Assembly: GCA_017431185.1 (NCBI GenBank)
Contig: JAFRLP010000642.1
Coordinates: forward strand, 1-10,700
From: Victivallales bacterium
GTDB lineage: Bacteria; Verrucomicrobiota; Lentisphaeria; Oligosphaerales; Oligosphaeraceae
Direction: 5' to 3'
DNA length: 10,700 bases
The notes beneath the pieces were generated by a model. It ran no database searches and had not been told where the DNA came from. It was given only the letters and a program-made list of their open reading frames with translations. The position numbers and the translations under genes are program-made. Positions 1 to 6,319 of this stretch are shown piece after piece. The stretch's first letter is position 1. Each line of letters opens with the position of its first letter.

Positions 1-441
1 CAGTTCCGCGAGGAACTCTACTGGCTGCCTGGCTGGAAGGACGCGGTGAAGGGCGAGGTGACCATCATTCCGCCCAGGGGCAAGAGCTTCTCGAACAAGA
101 ACACCAAGCCGTCCTTCTTCTCCACCTCGGAGGCGGAACTCCAGCGCATCCTGGATTTGTCGGACACCGAGTTGGAGTCTGTCCAGGAGGCGCGTCGCCT
201 ATGGGTGGAGGAGGGGAGGGAACTCTCGGAGAGCCTGGACGCGGACCTCCTGGTCAAGGTCAACAACAACTTCAATTTCACGGAGTCCAATGTCGCCCAA
301 TACACCGTCTCCGTCCCGTCTCCCGATGGCTCGTTTCGGGTGCTGCGCAGTGTTGTCCGAGAGTGCGACCTCTCCAAGGCGACCATCTACGCCGACAGGA
401 ATTCCCAGACTCTCTCCATCTGGTCGGCGACCAGTTGGTGA
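1..441 (+). CDS. gspK: GspK-like T2SS minor pseudopilin, C-terminal fragment
   Basis: The reading frame is open from the first base, so the gene begins before the window; about 146 residues of the C-terminus are visible, ending at TGA 439-441. GspK is the minor pseudopilin thought to cap the tip of the periplasmic T2SS pseudopilus. The visible part fits the last third of that family. A loop of the type 'ELYWLPGW' is followed by a stretch ending FFSTSEAELQRIL, which resembles the helical repeat normally reading 'iN.NTA....L'. Next is a helix with EARRLW, and the end has paired beta strands (QYTVSV, FRVLRSVV) closing with Trp near the C-terminus (IWSATSW). Its place directly before gspL is the classical K-L order. 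The pseudopilin N-terminal methylation motif lies outside the window, so the call rests on fold-like pattern and context. A different minor pseudopilin or a PilX-type protein is possible. Confidence 0.62.
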   Translation, partial: QFREELYWLPGWKDAVKGEVTIIPPRGKSFSNKNTKPSFFSTSEAELQRILDLSDTELESVQEARRLWVEEGRELSESLDADLLVKVNNNFNFTESNVAQYTVSVPSPDGSFRVLRSVVRECDLSKATIYADRNSQTLSIWSATSW

Positions 442-594
442 GGAGGGCTGCCGATGGAACTTAACACACCAAAAAGTGTCAAAATCCAAGAATGTATCAA
501 TTTTCGCATCAAGTTGCGGAAGCCACTTGTTTTTCTCGTATCTTGTGGCATTTTAATGCCATGACAAACACCAAAGCCTGATGATGACTGCCTT
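442..594 (+). promoter_or_regulatory. AT-rich intergenic gap, likely internal promoter region before gspL
   Basis: This is the largest gap inside the T2SS cluster, and its base composition is clearly more AT-rich than the flanking genes. No coding sequence fits: an in-frame stop lies at 562-564, just upstream of gspL. A loose sigma70-type pair can be drawn (TTGTTT at 527-532 and TTTAAT at 552-557), but the 19-bp spacing is poor. The -10-like box falls inside a perfect palindrome at 546-561. I infer that gspL to gspE may be transcribed, at least in part, from here. No convincing terminator for the upstream transcript is seen. Confidence 0.35.
546..561. promoter_or_regulatory. Perfect 16-bp palindrome, possible operator
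   Basis: The sequence TGGCATTTTAATGCCA has 7-bp perfect arms (546-552 and 555-561) around a TT centre. It ends 33 bp before the gspL start codon. Size and symmetry suit a dimeric helix-turn-helix repressor or activator site, and it overlaps the best -10-like box in the gap. The stem is too short and too AT-rich, and lacks a T-run, for an intrinsic terminator. The regulator is unknown and the function is inferred from symmetry and position only. Confidence 0.35.
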
Positions 595-2094
595 ATGAAA
601 TACGCCAGAAACATAAGCGCCGCGTTTACCTGGACGGTAGAGGGGCAATGCCGTGCCGTTGTCCTGGAACGGACATCGGGCGGATGCCGCGTCAAGGCGC
701 ACTGGGCGGGCGACGTCGCCTCCAAGGCGTCGGCCATCTCCGAGGCCTTGGCGACCGCGCGCCGTCAACTGGATTTCCCCGACGGGACGTATGTCGTCGC
801 CGGCGCCACCAACGGTGGTTGGGGGATGGCTGAACTGGCCATGCCTCAACTCAGACCGGAGGAGTTGCGCGGGGCCCTGGCATTCGAGTTGCGAAAGCAC
901 ACTCCGCTGCCAGTGGAGCGTTTGACCTGGGGATACCGCGTGATTCCTGAGGAGAATGCCGGCAAGGCGTCCATGCTCAGGGTGCGTCTCTTCTATGTCA
1001 AGACCGACGTGTGGCGGTTTTGGATGAGCGCCGTGGCGGGCCTTGGGCACCTGGACATGGTTGCCGCGCCCGCCGTCCTGCTGGACCCGGTGGCGGAGGG
1101 AAAGCCGGTCGTCATTCCGGGAAGGAGACCGTTCCGCTACGTCCCGTCGCAGAATGGCCGTGATGAAATCCATGCCTCCACTACAGGAGAGGATGGAACT
1201 CCGCTTCCCCTGGCTGAACTGTTTCCTGTGGAGGGGGTGCTGCTCGGTTCGCTGGAGAAGGAAGAGGTGGCCAGGCAGCAGGAATACCTCCCCGCCATCC
1301 TCATGGCGATGTATGCGCTCTCCCCTGAATTGACGCGCGACATTTCCACCATGCCGAGGGTGAGCGAGGAACTGCGTCCCCGCCGGTATGTCGCCTTGCA
1401 GTTGTTCTGCGCCTTGCTGGCTCTGGTCTGCCTGACGTTTCTGCTCATCGGAAGCATGATGGGACTGCGGATTCGGCTGGACCGCCTGAACCGCATCGAA
1501 AAGGACATCCGCGCGGTGGAGACCCAGACCGTCGCCCTGCGCAAGCAGATTGGCCAGAACAGCAAGGAGGTCGCCCAGAGTCTGGAGGAGGAGATCGCGC
1601 GCTATCAGTTCGACTTCCCCGGTCTGCCCGAGGTGCTCACCGAATTGACTGGCATCATCAAGGCCCCAGGCTGGCTTGGCGGTGGCTTTGAGTGGAAGGC
1701 GGAGCCAGGAGTGACGGTCACGCCCGTCACCTTCTCGCTTCGTGAACCCGTCGGCGCCATGGAAAACACCGATTTGGTCACCCGTCTCAATGATTCCCCT
1801 ATCCTGGGGGACGTCAAGGAGACGCAATCTCAAATCACCCGCAACAGCATGTCTGAACGGCGCTTCTCCTTGAATGTCCGTTACGACACCGAGACGGAAC
1901 GGGAGGCTGTCAAGCGGGCGCAGGCGGAGGCACGGCGCCGTGCCCAGGCGGAAAAGGCCCGGGAAAAGCTGGACAAGGCCCGGGTGGTCGAGGAGGATGA
2001 GTCGGACGATGGAGGGGACGAGCAGGCCGCACCCGCGCCAGCCGACGCACCGTCTGCCCCGCCTGCTCCCCCGTCCTTTCCCGCGACGCCCTGA
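595..2094 (+). CDS. gspL: GspL-like (PilM/PilN-like) T2SS inner-membrane platform protein
   Basis: The protein has 499 residues. GspL links the cytoplasmic ATPase GspE to the inner-membrane platform. Residues 1-264 form a cytoplasmic region resembling the actin-like domain of GspL/PilM, with the typical segment MPQLRPEELRGALAFELRKH followed by TPLPVE (about residues 83-108). One membrane helix lies at about 265-290 (YVALQLFCALLALVCLTFLL). A coiled-coil follows at about 292-340, then a small alpha/beta domain to about 430. The last 70 residues are a charged Glu/Arg/Ala helix, an acidic patch (EEDESDDGGDE) and an Ala/Pro-rich end, which are beyond the usual family length of about 400. ATG 595 is the only sensible start because the frame is closed by a stop at 562-564, yet no Shine-Dalgarno sequence precedes it. 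Weak resemblance and context support GspL; a PilM-PilN fusion of a type IV pilus-like machine is the alternative. Confidence 0.72.
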   Translation: MKYARNISAAFTWTVEGQCRAVVLERTSGGCRVKAHWAGDVASKASAISEALATARRQLDFPDGTYVVAGATNGGWGMAELAMPQLRPEELRGALAFELRKHTPLPVERLTWGYRVIPEENAGKASMLRVRLFYVKTDVWRFWMSAVAGLGHLDMVAAPAVLLDPVAEGKPVVIPGRRPFRYVPSQNGRDEIHASTTGEDGTPLPLAELFPVEGVLLGSLEKEEVARQQEYLPAILMAMYALSPELTRDISTMPRVSEELRPRRYVALQLFCALLALVCLTFLLIGSMMGLRIRLDRLNRIEKDIRAVETQTVALRKQIGQNSKEVAQSLEEEIARYQFDFPGLPEVLTELTGIIKAPGWLGGGFEWKAEPGVTVTPVTFSLREPVGAMENTDLVTRLNDSPILGDVKETQSQITRNSMSERRFSLNVRYDTETEREAVKRAQAEARRRAQAEKAREKLDKARVVEEDESDDGGDEQAAPAPADAPSAPPAPPSFPATP

Positions 2095-2119
2095 TTTCGC
2101 ATAGAGGAGACAACGCCCT

Positions 2120-2878
2120 ATGGCTGCCATGGATAAGAAGACAAAACAGCAAATTCTGCTGACCATCCTGCTGGTCGGGTTTCTGGTCATCGTGGTGAAG
2201 CAGTACCTGCCGTCGCTCAAGCTGCCGACGCAGGCCCGCATTGACGAGCAGATGCGCATTCTACAGTCACGCAAGAGCGACTTGGCGGTTCAGCAGAAGA
2301 TGAACGATGACTGGCGTCAGGAACTGGGGGAGTTGCAGGCCAAGACCTCGATGTTCTGGACACGGAAGCGTCCGACCATGCCAGTGGAGCAGGAGGTGGC
2401 GGAGGAGTTCAAGGAAATCACGCGGCTGGCCAGCGTCAATCTTCAGCGGACCAGTTCCAAATTGCAGAAGAATCTGTCAGCCAGTTATGTCCAGACCGTG
2501 GAAGTGGAACTGCAAATGACCAACTCCAGCATGCAGGAATTCTCCCGTCTGCTTCGGGAGGTCAATAACCACCGCCGAAAACTTTACTGGACAAGCTGCA
2601 AGATAGACCCTGACAACCAGCAGAAGCCCAACGGCATTCGGGTCAGCGCGCGTTTGCAGGCGTATGTGCTCAATGATGACGCCACCCGCATCCTCGACAC
2701 TGGCGTGAACACCGCGTCCACCGCCGCGAACGGCAAGAACGGAGCACGCAAAACTCCTGCCGCGCGTCCTGCGGCAACCCGTAACAATGCCGCCATGACG
2801 ACGCGCAACAACGCCGCCATGACGACGCGCCAGCAGCCGCGCAAGAGCGGTGTTTCCGCTGCGAAAGGAGGCCAATGA
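2120..2878 (+). CDS. gspM: GspM-like (PilO-like) T2SS inner-membrane protein
   Basis: The protein has 252 residues. GspM pairs with GspL in the inner-membrane platform. A short basic N-terminus (KKTKQQ) precedes one membrane helix at about 11-26 (QILLTILLVGFLVIVV). A coiled-coil lies at about 37-75, and a ferredoxin-like domain typical of GspM/PilO at about 90-187, including VQTVEVELQMTN and IRVSARLQAYVLN strands around a helix of the FSRLLREV type. After residue 195 the chain becomes an Ala/Thr/Asn/Arg-rich tail with a duplicated octapeptide (NNAAMTTR). A Shine-Dalgarno GAGGAG at 2104-2109 lies 10 nt before ATG 2120; the in-frame ATG at 2129 is a possible alternative. It starts 25 bp after gspL, and its stop overlaps the gspC start. 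The identification rests on topology, fold pattern and operon position, since this family diverges quickly. Confidence 0.68.
   Translation: MAAMDKKTKQQILLTILLVGFLVIVVKQYLPSLKLPTQARIDEQMRILQSRKSDLAVQQKMNDDWRQELGELQAKTSMFWTRKRPTMPVEQEVAEEFKEITRLASVNLQRTSSKLQKNLSASYVQTVEVELQMTNSSMQEFSRLLREVNNHRRKLYWTSCKIDPDNQQKPNGIRVSARLQAYVLNDDATRILDTGVNTASTAANGKNGARKTPAARPAATRNNAAMTTRNNAAMTTRQQPRKSGVSAAKGGQ
2783..2830 (+). repeat. 24-bp tandem duplication in gspM tail
   Basis: Two adjacent in-frame 24-bp units (2783-2806 and 2807-2830) encode the octapeptide NNAAMTTR twice. They differ at one base only, AAT against AAC in the second Asn codon. Near identity at the DNA level indicates a recent slippage or duplication event in the non-conserved C-terminal tail. 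Copy number may vary among strains. Confidence 0.85.
2864..2871 (+). promoter_or_regulatory. Strong Shine-Dalgarno deciding the gspC start
   Basis: AAAGGAGG inside the 3' end of gspM is the strongest ribosome-binding site in the window. Two adjacent in-frame ATG codons follow. The one at 2875 is only 3 nt away, while the one at 2878 is 6 nt away, which is close to optimal. I therefore place the gspC start at 2878, giving a TGATG stop/start overlap with gspM. Confidence 0.7.
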
Positions 2879-3927
2879 TGCAGTTCGGTTCACGTACTTG
2901 GCTTTTGATGGTGGTGGTGCTGGCGGCGGGGACGGTTCTCTCCGTCTCCTTCATGCGGCAGATGTCACGCCCCCTGCCCAAATATGAGCCTGACAAGCTT
3001 GTGGTGCCGGAGGCCCGGGCACAGGCGGCCGCGCCCCGTGTCCTGATGCGTTCCCCAAACACCGTCAAGAGTGCCGTCAAGCCCAATTACGACTCGCTTT
3101 GGAAGCATACCCTCTTCAAGGACACCCGCACGGAGGATGCGGCGGCGGCCTCCGCCGACGAGTCCGTAGCGAAGGCGGATGAGGAGCAGGTCAATTCCGA
3201 ATTCGAACTCATCGGCATTGTGCGCATCGGCCCTGTGGACTCCGCCATTCCCGTGGCCATCATTCTGCCACAGGAAAATGCGCGGGGGCGGCGCGCCATG
3301 AACGGCGCGAATCAGCGTGGAGGCCCGCCGCGCGGCGGAAAGGCCCCTGGCAGGGACAGTCGCCAAATTCGCCAGTCCGGCGGCGGACGGCCTGGTGGCG
3401 CGGGGGCGGAGAATGCGGCATTTGACTCCTCCGACCACAGGGCAAGCCGCAATAACTACAAGGTCGGAGACGCCTTGGGAAAATCCGGCTACGTGGTCAA
3501 GCAAATCAGCGTCGCCGAAAACAAGGTTGTCCTGACCCGAGGAGGTGTGGACGTCAATCTGGTGCTGGATGTGAAGAACACGCGGGCCTCCATCCGCCGT
3601 GAAAATACCCAGAAGGCGGAGTTGGCTGCTCGTTCCAAGTTCAGCCAGCTGGAGAAGCCGGCGGCGCGCGCGCCCCAGCAGACAGCCGCACCAGGTGCAA
3701 CTGCGGGGGGGACACGGCCTGGAATGGCAGTGCAGACGGGGCAGCCCGCCGTCCAGATTCACCCAGGCCAGCGTGCGCAGGGCAATCCCGGCGCACCTCC
3801 TGCGCCGCCGCCGCTTCCGACAGCCACGGGCGGCGGCGACTCCGGCTCCTCCGGTGGCAATGCCTCGGGGAACCGCGTCTTTCGGCTGCGCCAGCAACGG
3901 TTGAACAGCGCCAGTGGCACAAGATAA
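2878..3927 (+). CDS. gspC: GspC-like T2SS coupling protein with split HR domain
   Basis: The protein has 349 residues. GspC bridges the inner-membrane platform and the secretin through its periplasmic homology region (HR). One membrane helix lies at about 7-24 (TWLLMVVVLAAGTVLSVSF). A short segment around LWKHTLFKD (74-82) precedes the HR domain. The first HR strands are FELIGIVRIG (109-118) and VAIILPQ (126-132). The later strands are YKVGDALGKSGYVVKQI, then NKVVLTRGGVDVNLVL (about 194-230). This matches the GspC pattern 'LvGvv ... Aii ... vGd ... g..v..I...rVvl...G....l.L'. Unusually, about 57 Arg/Gly/Ser-rich residues (135-191) separate the two halves, and a Pro/Gly/Ala/Gln-rich tail of about 100 residues follows. 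No PDZ domain or coiled-coil is visible at the C-terminus. PilP of type IV pili shares the fold and is the main alternative, but the adjacent GspD/GspE and the strand pattern favour GspC. Confidence 0.72.
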   Translation: MQFGSRTWLLMVVVLAAGTVLSVSFMRQMSRPLPKYEPDKLVVPEARAQAAAPRVLMRSPNTVKSAVKPNYDSLWKHTLFKDTRTEDAAAASADESVAKADEEQVNSEFELIGIVRIGPVDSAIPVAIILPQENARGRRAMNGANQRGGPPRGGKAPGRDSRQIRQSGGGRPGGAGAENAAFDSSDHRASRNNYKVGDALGKSGYVVKQISVAENKVVLTRGGVDVNLVLDVKNTRASIRRENTQKAELAARSKFSQLEKPAARAPQQTAAPGATAGGTRPGMAVQTGQPAVQIHPGQRAQGNPGAPPAPPPLPTATGGGDSGSSGGNASGNRVFRLRQQRLNSASGTR

Positions 3928-3979
3928 CCGCCTTGTCCACGTTCATTGAATTGTGACACGCCCATCAATAGACATAACA

Positions 3980-3985
3980 TAAGGA
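3980..3985 (+). promoter_or_regulatory. Shine-Dalgarno deciding the gspD start
   Basis: TAAGGA precedes two possible in-frame starts. A TTG at 3986 is directly adjacent, which is too close for initiation. An ATG at 3992 lies 6 nt downstream, the normal spacing. The ATG is therefore taken as the gspD start. Confidence 0.6.
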
Positions 3986-3991
3986 TTGACC

Positions 3992-6319
3992 ATGACCCTT
4001 GCCCACAAAAAAATATCCTGGCGAATGGCCTTGGCCGCGCTGACAACCATGGCCGTGCTCTGCGGATGCCAGACCGCCCAACGCCGTGAACAGGAACACG
4101 TGAGCCGACCATTGCCCTTTAGCAAACTGGAGGTGCCGAAGGCCGAGTTGATGGACGAGTCGCCGCTGGGCGTGGAGCCTTTGGCCCGCGAGGAGGGCTC
4201 CAATGCCGGAGACCGCACCCTGGCCGTGCCGCAGCGCACCTTCTCCAGTGGCTCCAAGGCGGCTGTGCAGGACTATCCCGCCGCCCTCATCAAGGGCATC
4301 AAGGACCCCGAGGAGGAACTCGCCTTTGAAATCAATCTGGACAATGCGCAGATTACAGAACTGGTCGCCGCTTTTGCGGACGAGAACGTGCTGAACTTCA
4401 GTTATCTGGTTGACCCCGCCGTGAAGGGGGCGGTCACGGTCAACATCAAGACCACGATGAAGGCGCGTGACATCTGGGAGACGATGCAGCATCTGCTGTG
4501 GCTGTCGGGCGCGTATGCCTCCCCCATGCTTGGCTTCATCAACATCCTGCCCTTTGAGAAGATGGCCAAGGAGAGGCGCATTTTCGCCACGCACGAGGTT
4601 CAGCCCGCCGTTGAAGTGCTGTACATCCCCATCAAATACAAGAAGAGCGCTGACATCGTCAATCTCATCAAGCCCTTCATGACGGACGGGGCGACGGTCA
4701 CCGACATTCCCGACGCCAATTCCATCATCATTGTCGAGGCCCCCGCCAACACCGCCAAACTTCAGGAACTGATCCGCATCCTGGACTCCAAGGGGGAGCG
4801 CGAGTGGCCAGTGCGGTGCTTCAAATGCCGTGAGGTGGAGGCGGACGAATTGGCCACCGAAATCCAGGCTTTGATGCCAGTCCTGGGCATGCCCATCGCC
4901 GCCGCCACCGGCCCCTCCGGCGGAGCCATCAAGGTTACTTCGCTGCCGCGTCTGGGGCTCATCGTCGTCTCCGCCTCCCTGGAGGAGATTCTCAACGAGG
5001 TTGCCACGTGGGTAAAGTTGCTTGACCAGTCCGACAAACTGGACAAGGAGGACATCTTCTTCTACAATGTGCGCCATTCCACCGTGGACAATCTGTCGGC
5101 GGCGCTGGACGCCTTCTTCAACACCTCCACCTTCAGCGGTCCCACCTCCAGTTCCAGTTCCGGTTCAACGAGCAGCCGCACCAGCAGTTCCAGCCGCACC
5201 AGCAGTTCCAGCCGCAACACCACCACGAACAACACCGCCAGTTCCACTTCCTCCACTGCGGCGAACCGCAACTCCACCGCACGTACCACCAGCGGGCGCA
5301 CCACCAACGCCACCGGCGCCAATCGGAGCCGCACCGGGTCCAACGGCAATAACAATAACACGCCTCTGCTTTTCGCCACGGTGTTTGACACGGAGGTCAC
5401 GGTTTACACCGACAATGAAAGCAACCGCCTGGCCATCAAGACGACCCCGCGCACCTGGAACATGATCAAGGCTTTTCTGGCCAGGGAGGATGTGCCGCCG
5501 AGACAGGTCTCCATACGCGCCATCATCACCAACATCGCCCTTTCCAAGAGCAACGAGTACGGCATCTCCTATTCGCTGCACAAGTTGATTGGCCGTCACA
5601 ACCAGAACTCCTTTGACGGACTCATCAATTCCGCAGGCAATATCACCTCTGCCTCCACGCTGACCACCCTGCTTACTGACACAGGAATCGGCTTCCTCTA
5701 CAAGGACTCCAATTCCGACCCGCTGGCCTTTGTCAAGGCCGTCGCGGGGGACGGCAACACCCGCATCCTCTCCGAGCCGCATGTCCTGGCGCTTTCAGGG
5801 GCAACCGCCAAGATCAACATCGGCCAGAAAATCGCCATCCCCACGGAGTCCACCTCCTACAGCGACTCCGACACCATGCGCTCCAACTACGAATACACGG
5901 ACACGGGCGTGATCATGGAGGTCACCCCATACATCACCGCCGGCAATGACGTGCGGCTGGTCATCTCCCAGGAAATCTCCGCGGCGGACCCGCAGACCAA
6001 CGTCAACATCCCCCCCGTCATCAACACCAAGACGCTCTCCACGGAACTGGTCGTGCCCGACAATTCCACCCTCATCATGGGCGGTATGATTCAGAACACC
6101 AAGACCACCACCTTGTCCGGCATACCCTTTCTGATGCACATCCCCTACCTGGGCGCCTTGTTCCGCTACACCTCGGAGAGCGACAGCCGCACCGAACTGC
6201 TGATTTTGCTCACCGTCAACGTCGTGGACAGCAAGAGCCCGCAGGAGGAACTGGTGCGCCGCTACAAGGCCTCCCTGGAGACCATAGAGGCCTCCCACGG
6301 CGAGGACAGCATGTACTAG
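3992..6319 (+). CDS. gspD: GspD secretin, outer-membrane T2SS channel, probable lipoprotein
   Basis: The protein has 775 residues and forms the multimeric outer-membrane pore through which folded substrates leave. The N-terminus has a basic region, a hydrophobic stretch and a lipobox-like LCGC with the candidate lipidated Cys at about 26. A linker follows, then N0 at about 110-180, N1 at about 205-265 (EVLYIPIKYKKSADIVNLIKP, written here as the strand and helix of the KH-like fold), N2 at about 270-345, and N3 at about 352-500 interrupted by a Ser/Thr/Asn-rich insert (about 384-456). The secretin domain spans about 503-748, with ILSEPHVLALSGATAKINIG, then YTDTGVIMEVTPYI and the signature IPFLMHIPYLGALFR near 711-725. 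Only about 28 residues follow, so no full pilotin-binding S domain is present. A 64-bp gap separates it from gspC. Its stop TAG shares one base with the gspE GTG. Confidence 0.95.
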   Translation: MTLAHKKISWRMALAALTTMAVLCGCQTAQRREQEHVSRPLPFSKLEVPKAELMDESPLGVEPLAREEGSNAGDRTLAVPQRTFSSGSKAAVQDYPAALIKGIKDPEEELAFEINLDNAQITELVAAFADENVLNFSYLVDPAVKGAVTVNIKTTMKARDIWETMQHLLWLSGAYASPMLGFINILPFEKMAKERRIFATHEVQPAVEVLYIPIKYKKSADIVNLIKPFMTDGATVTDIPDANSIIIVEAPANTAKLQELIRILDSKGEREWPVRCFKCREVEADELATEIQALMPVLGMPIAAATGPSGGAIKVTSLPRLGLIVVSASLEEILNEVATWVKLLDQSDKLDKEDIFFYNVRHSTVDNLSAALDAFFNTSTFSGPTSSSSSGSTSSRTSSSSRTSSSSRNTTTNNTASSTSSTAANRNSTARTTSGRTTNATGANRSRTGSNGNNNNTPLLFATVFDTEVTVYTDNESNRLAIKTTPRTWNMIKAFLAREDVPPRQVSIRAIITNIALSKSNEYGISYSLHKLIGRHNQNSFDGLINSAGNITSASTLTTLLTDTGIGFLYKDSNSDPLAFVKAVAGDGNTRILSEPHVLALSGATAKINIGQKIAIPTESTSYSDSDTMRSNYEYTDTGVIMEVTPYITAGNDVRLVISQEISAADPQTNVNIPPVINTKTLSTELVVPDNSTLIMGGMIQNTKTTTLSGIPFLMHIPYLGALFRYTSESDSRTELLILLTVNVVDSKSPQEELVRRYKASLETIEASHGEDSMY
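5141..5359 (+). repeat. Ser/Thr/Asn/Arg-rich low-complexity segment in the gspD N3 domain
   Basis: About 73 codons encode almost only Ser, Thr, Asn, Arg, Gly and Ala. The segment interrupts the N3 domain between the helix ending SAALDAFF and the strand LLFATVFDTEVTVYTDNESN. It contains an 18-bp exact tandem repeat at 5177-5194 and 5195-5212, encoding RTSSSS twice, with degenerate copies around it. A variable loop is known at this place in other secretins, where it is usually Gly/Ser-rich and shorter; here it is long. Repeat slippage is the likely origin. Confidence 0.85.

Noticed and set aside
546..561. Sigma54 (-24/-12) promoter reading of TGGCATTTTAATGCC
   Set aside because: GG and GC are separated by 9 bases rather than the required 10, and the -12 box lacks TTGC. 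The palindrome is a better description.
553..2274. Long minus-strand open frame opposite gspL
   Set aside because: It lies antisense to a gene with clear topology and GspL-like pattern. Its translation has no recognisable domain and it has no good start signal; it is a by-product of GC-rich codon use.
3951..3978. Sigma70-like pair TTGTGA / CATAAC before gspD
   Set aside because: Transcription would begin at about the Shine-Dalgarno sequence itself (3980-3985), leaving no usable leader; matches are only 4 of 6 in each box.
3965..5077. Long minus-strand open frame opposite gspD
   Set aside because: The plus-strand protein is an unmistakable secretin. The antisense translation shows no family features.
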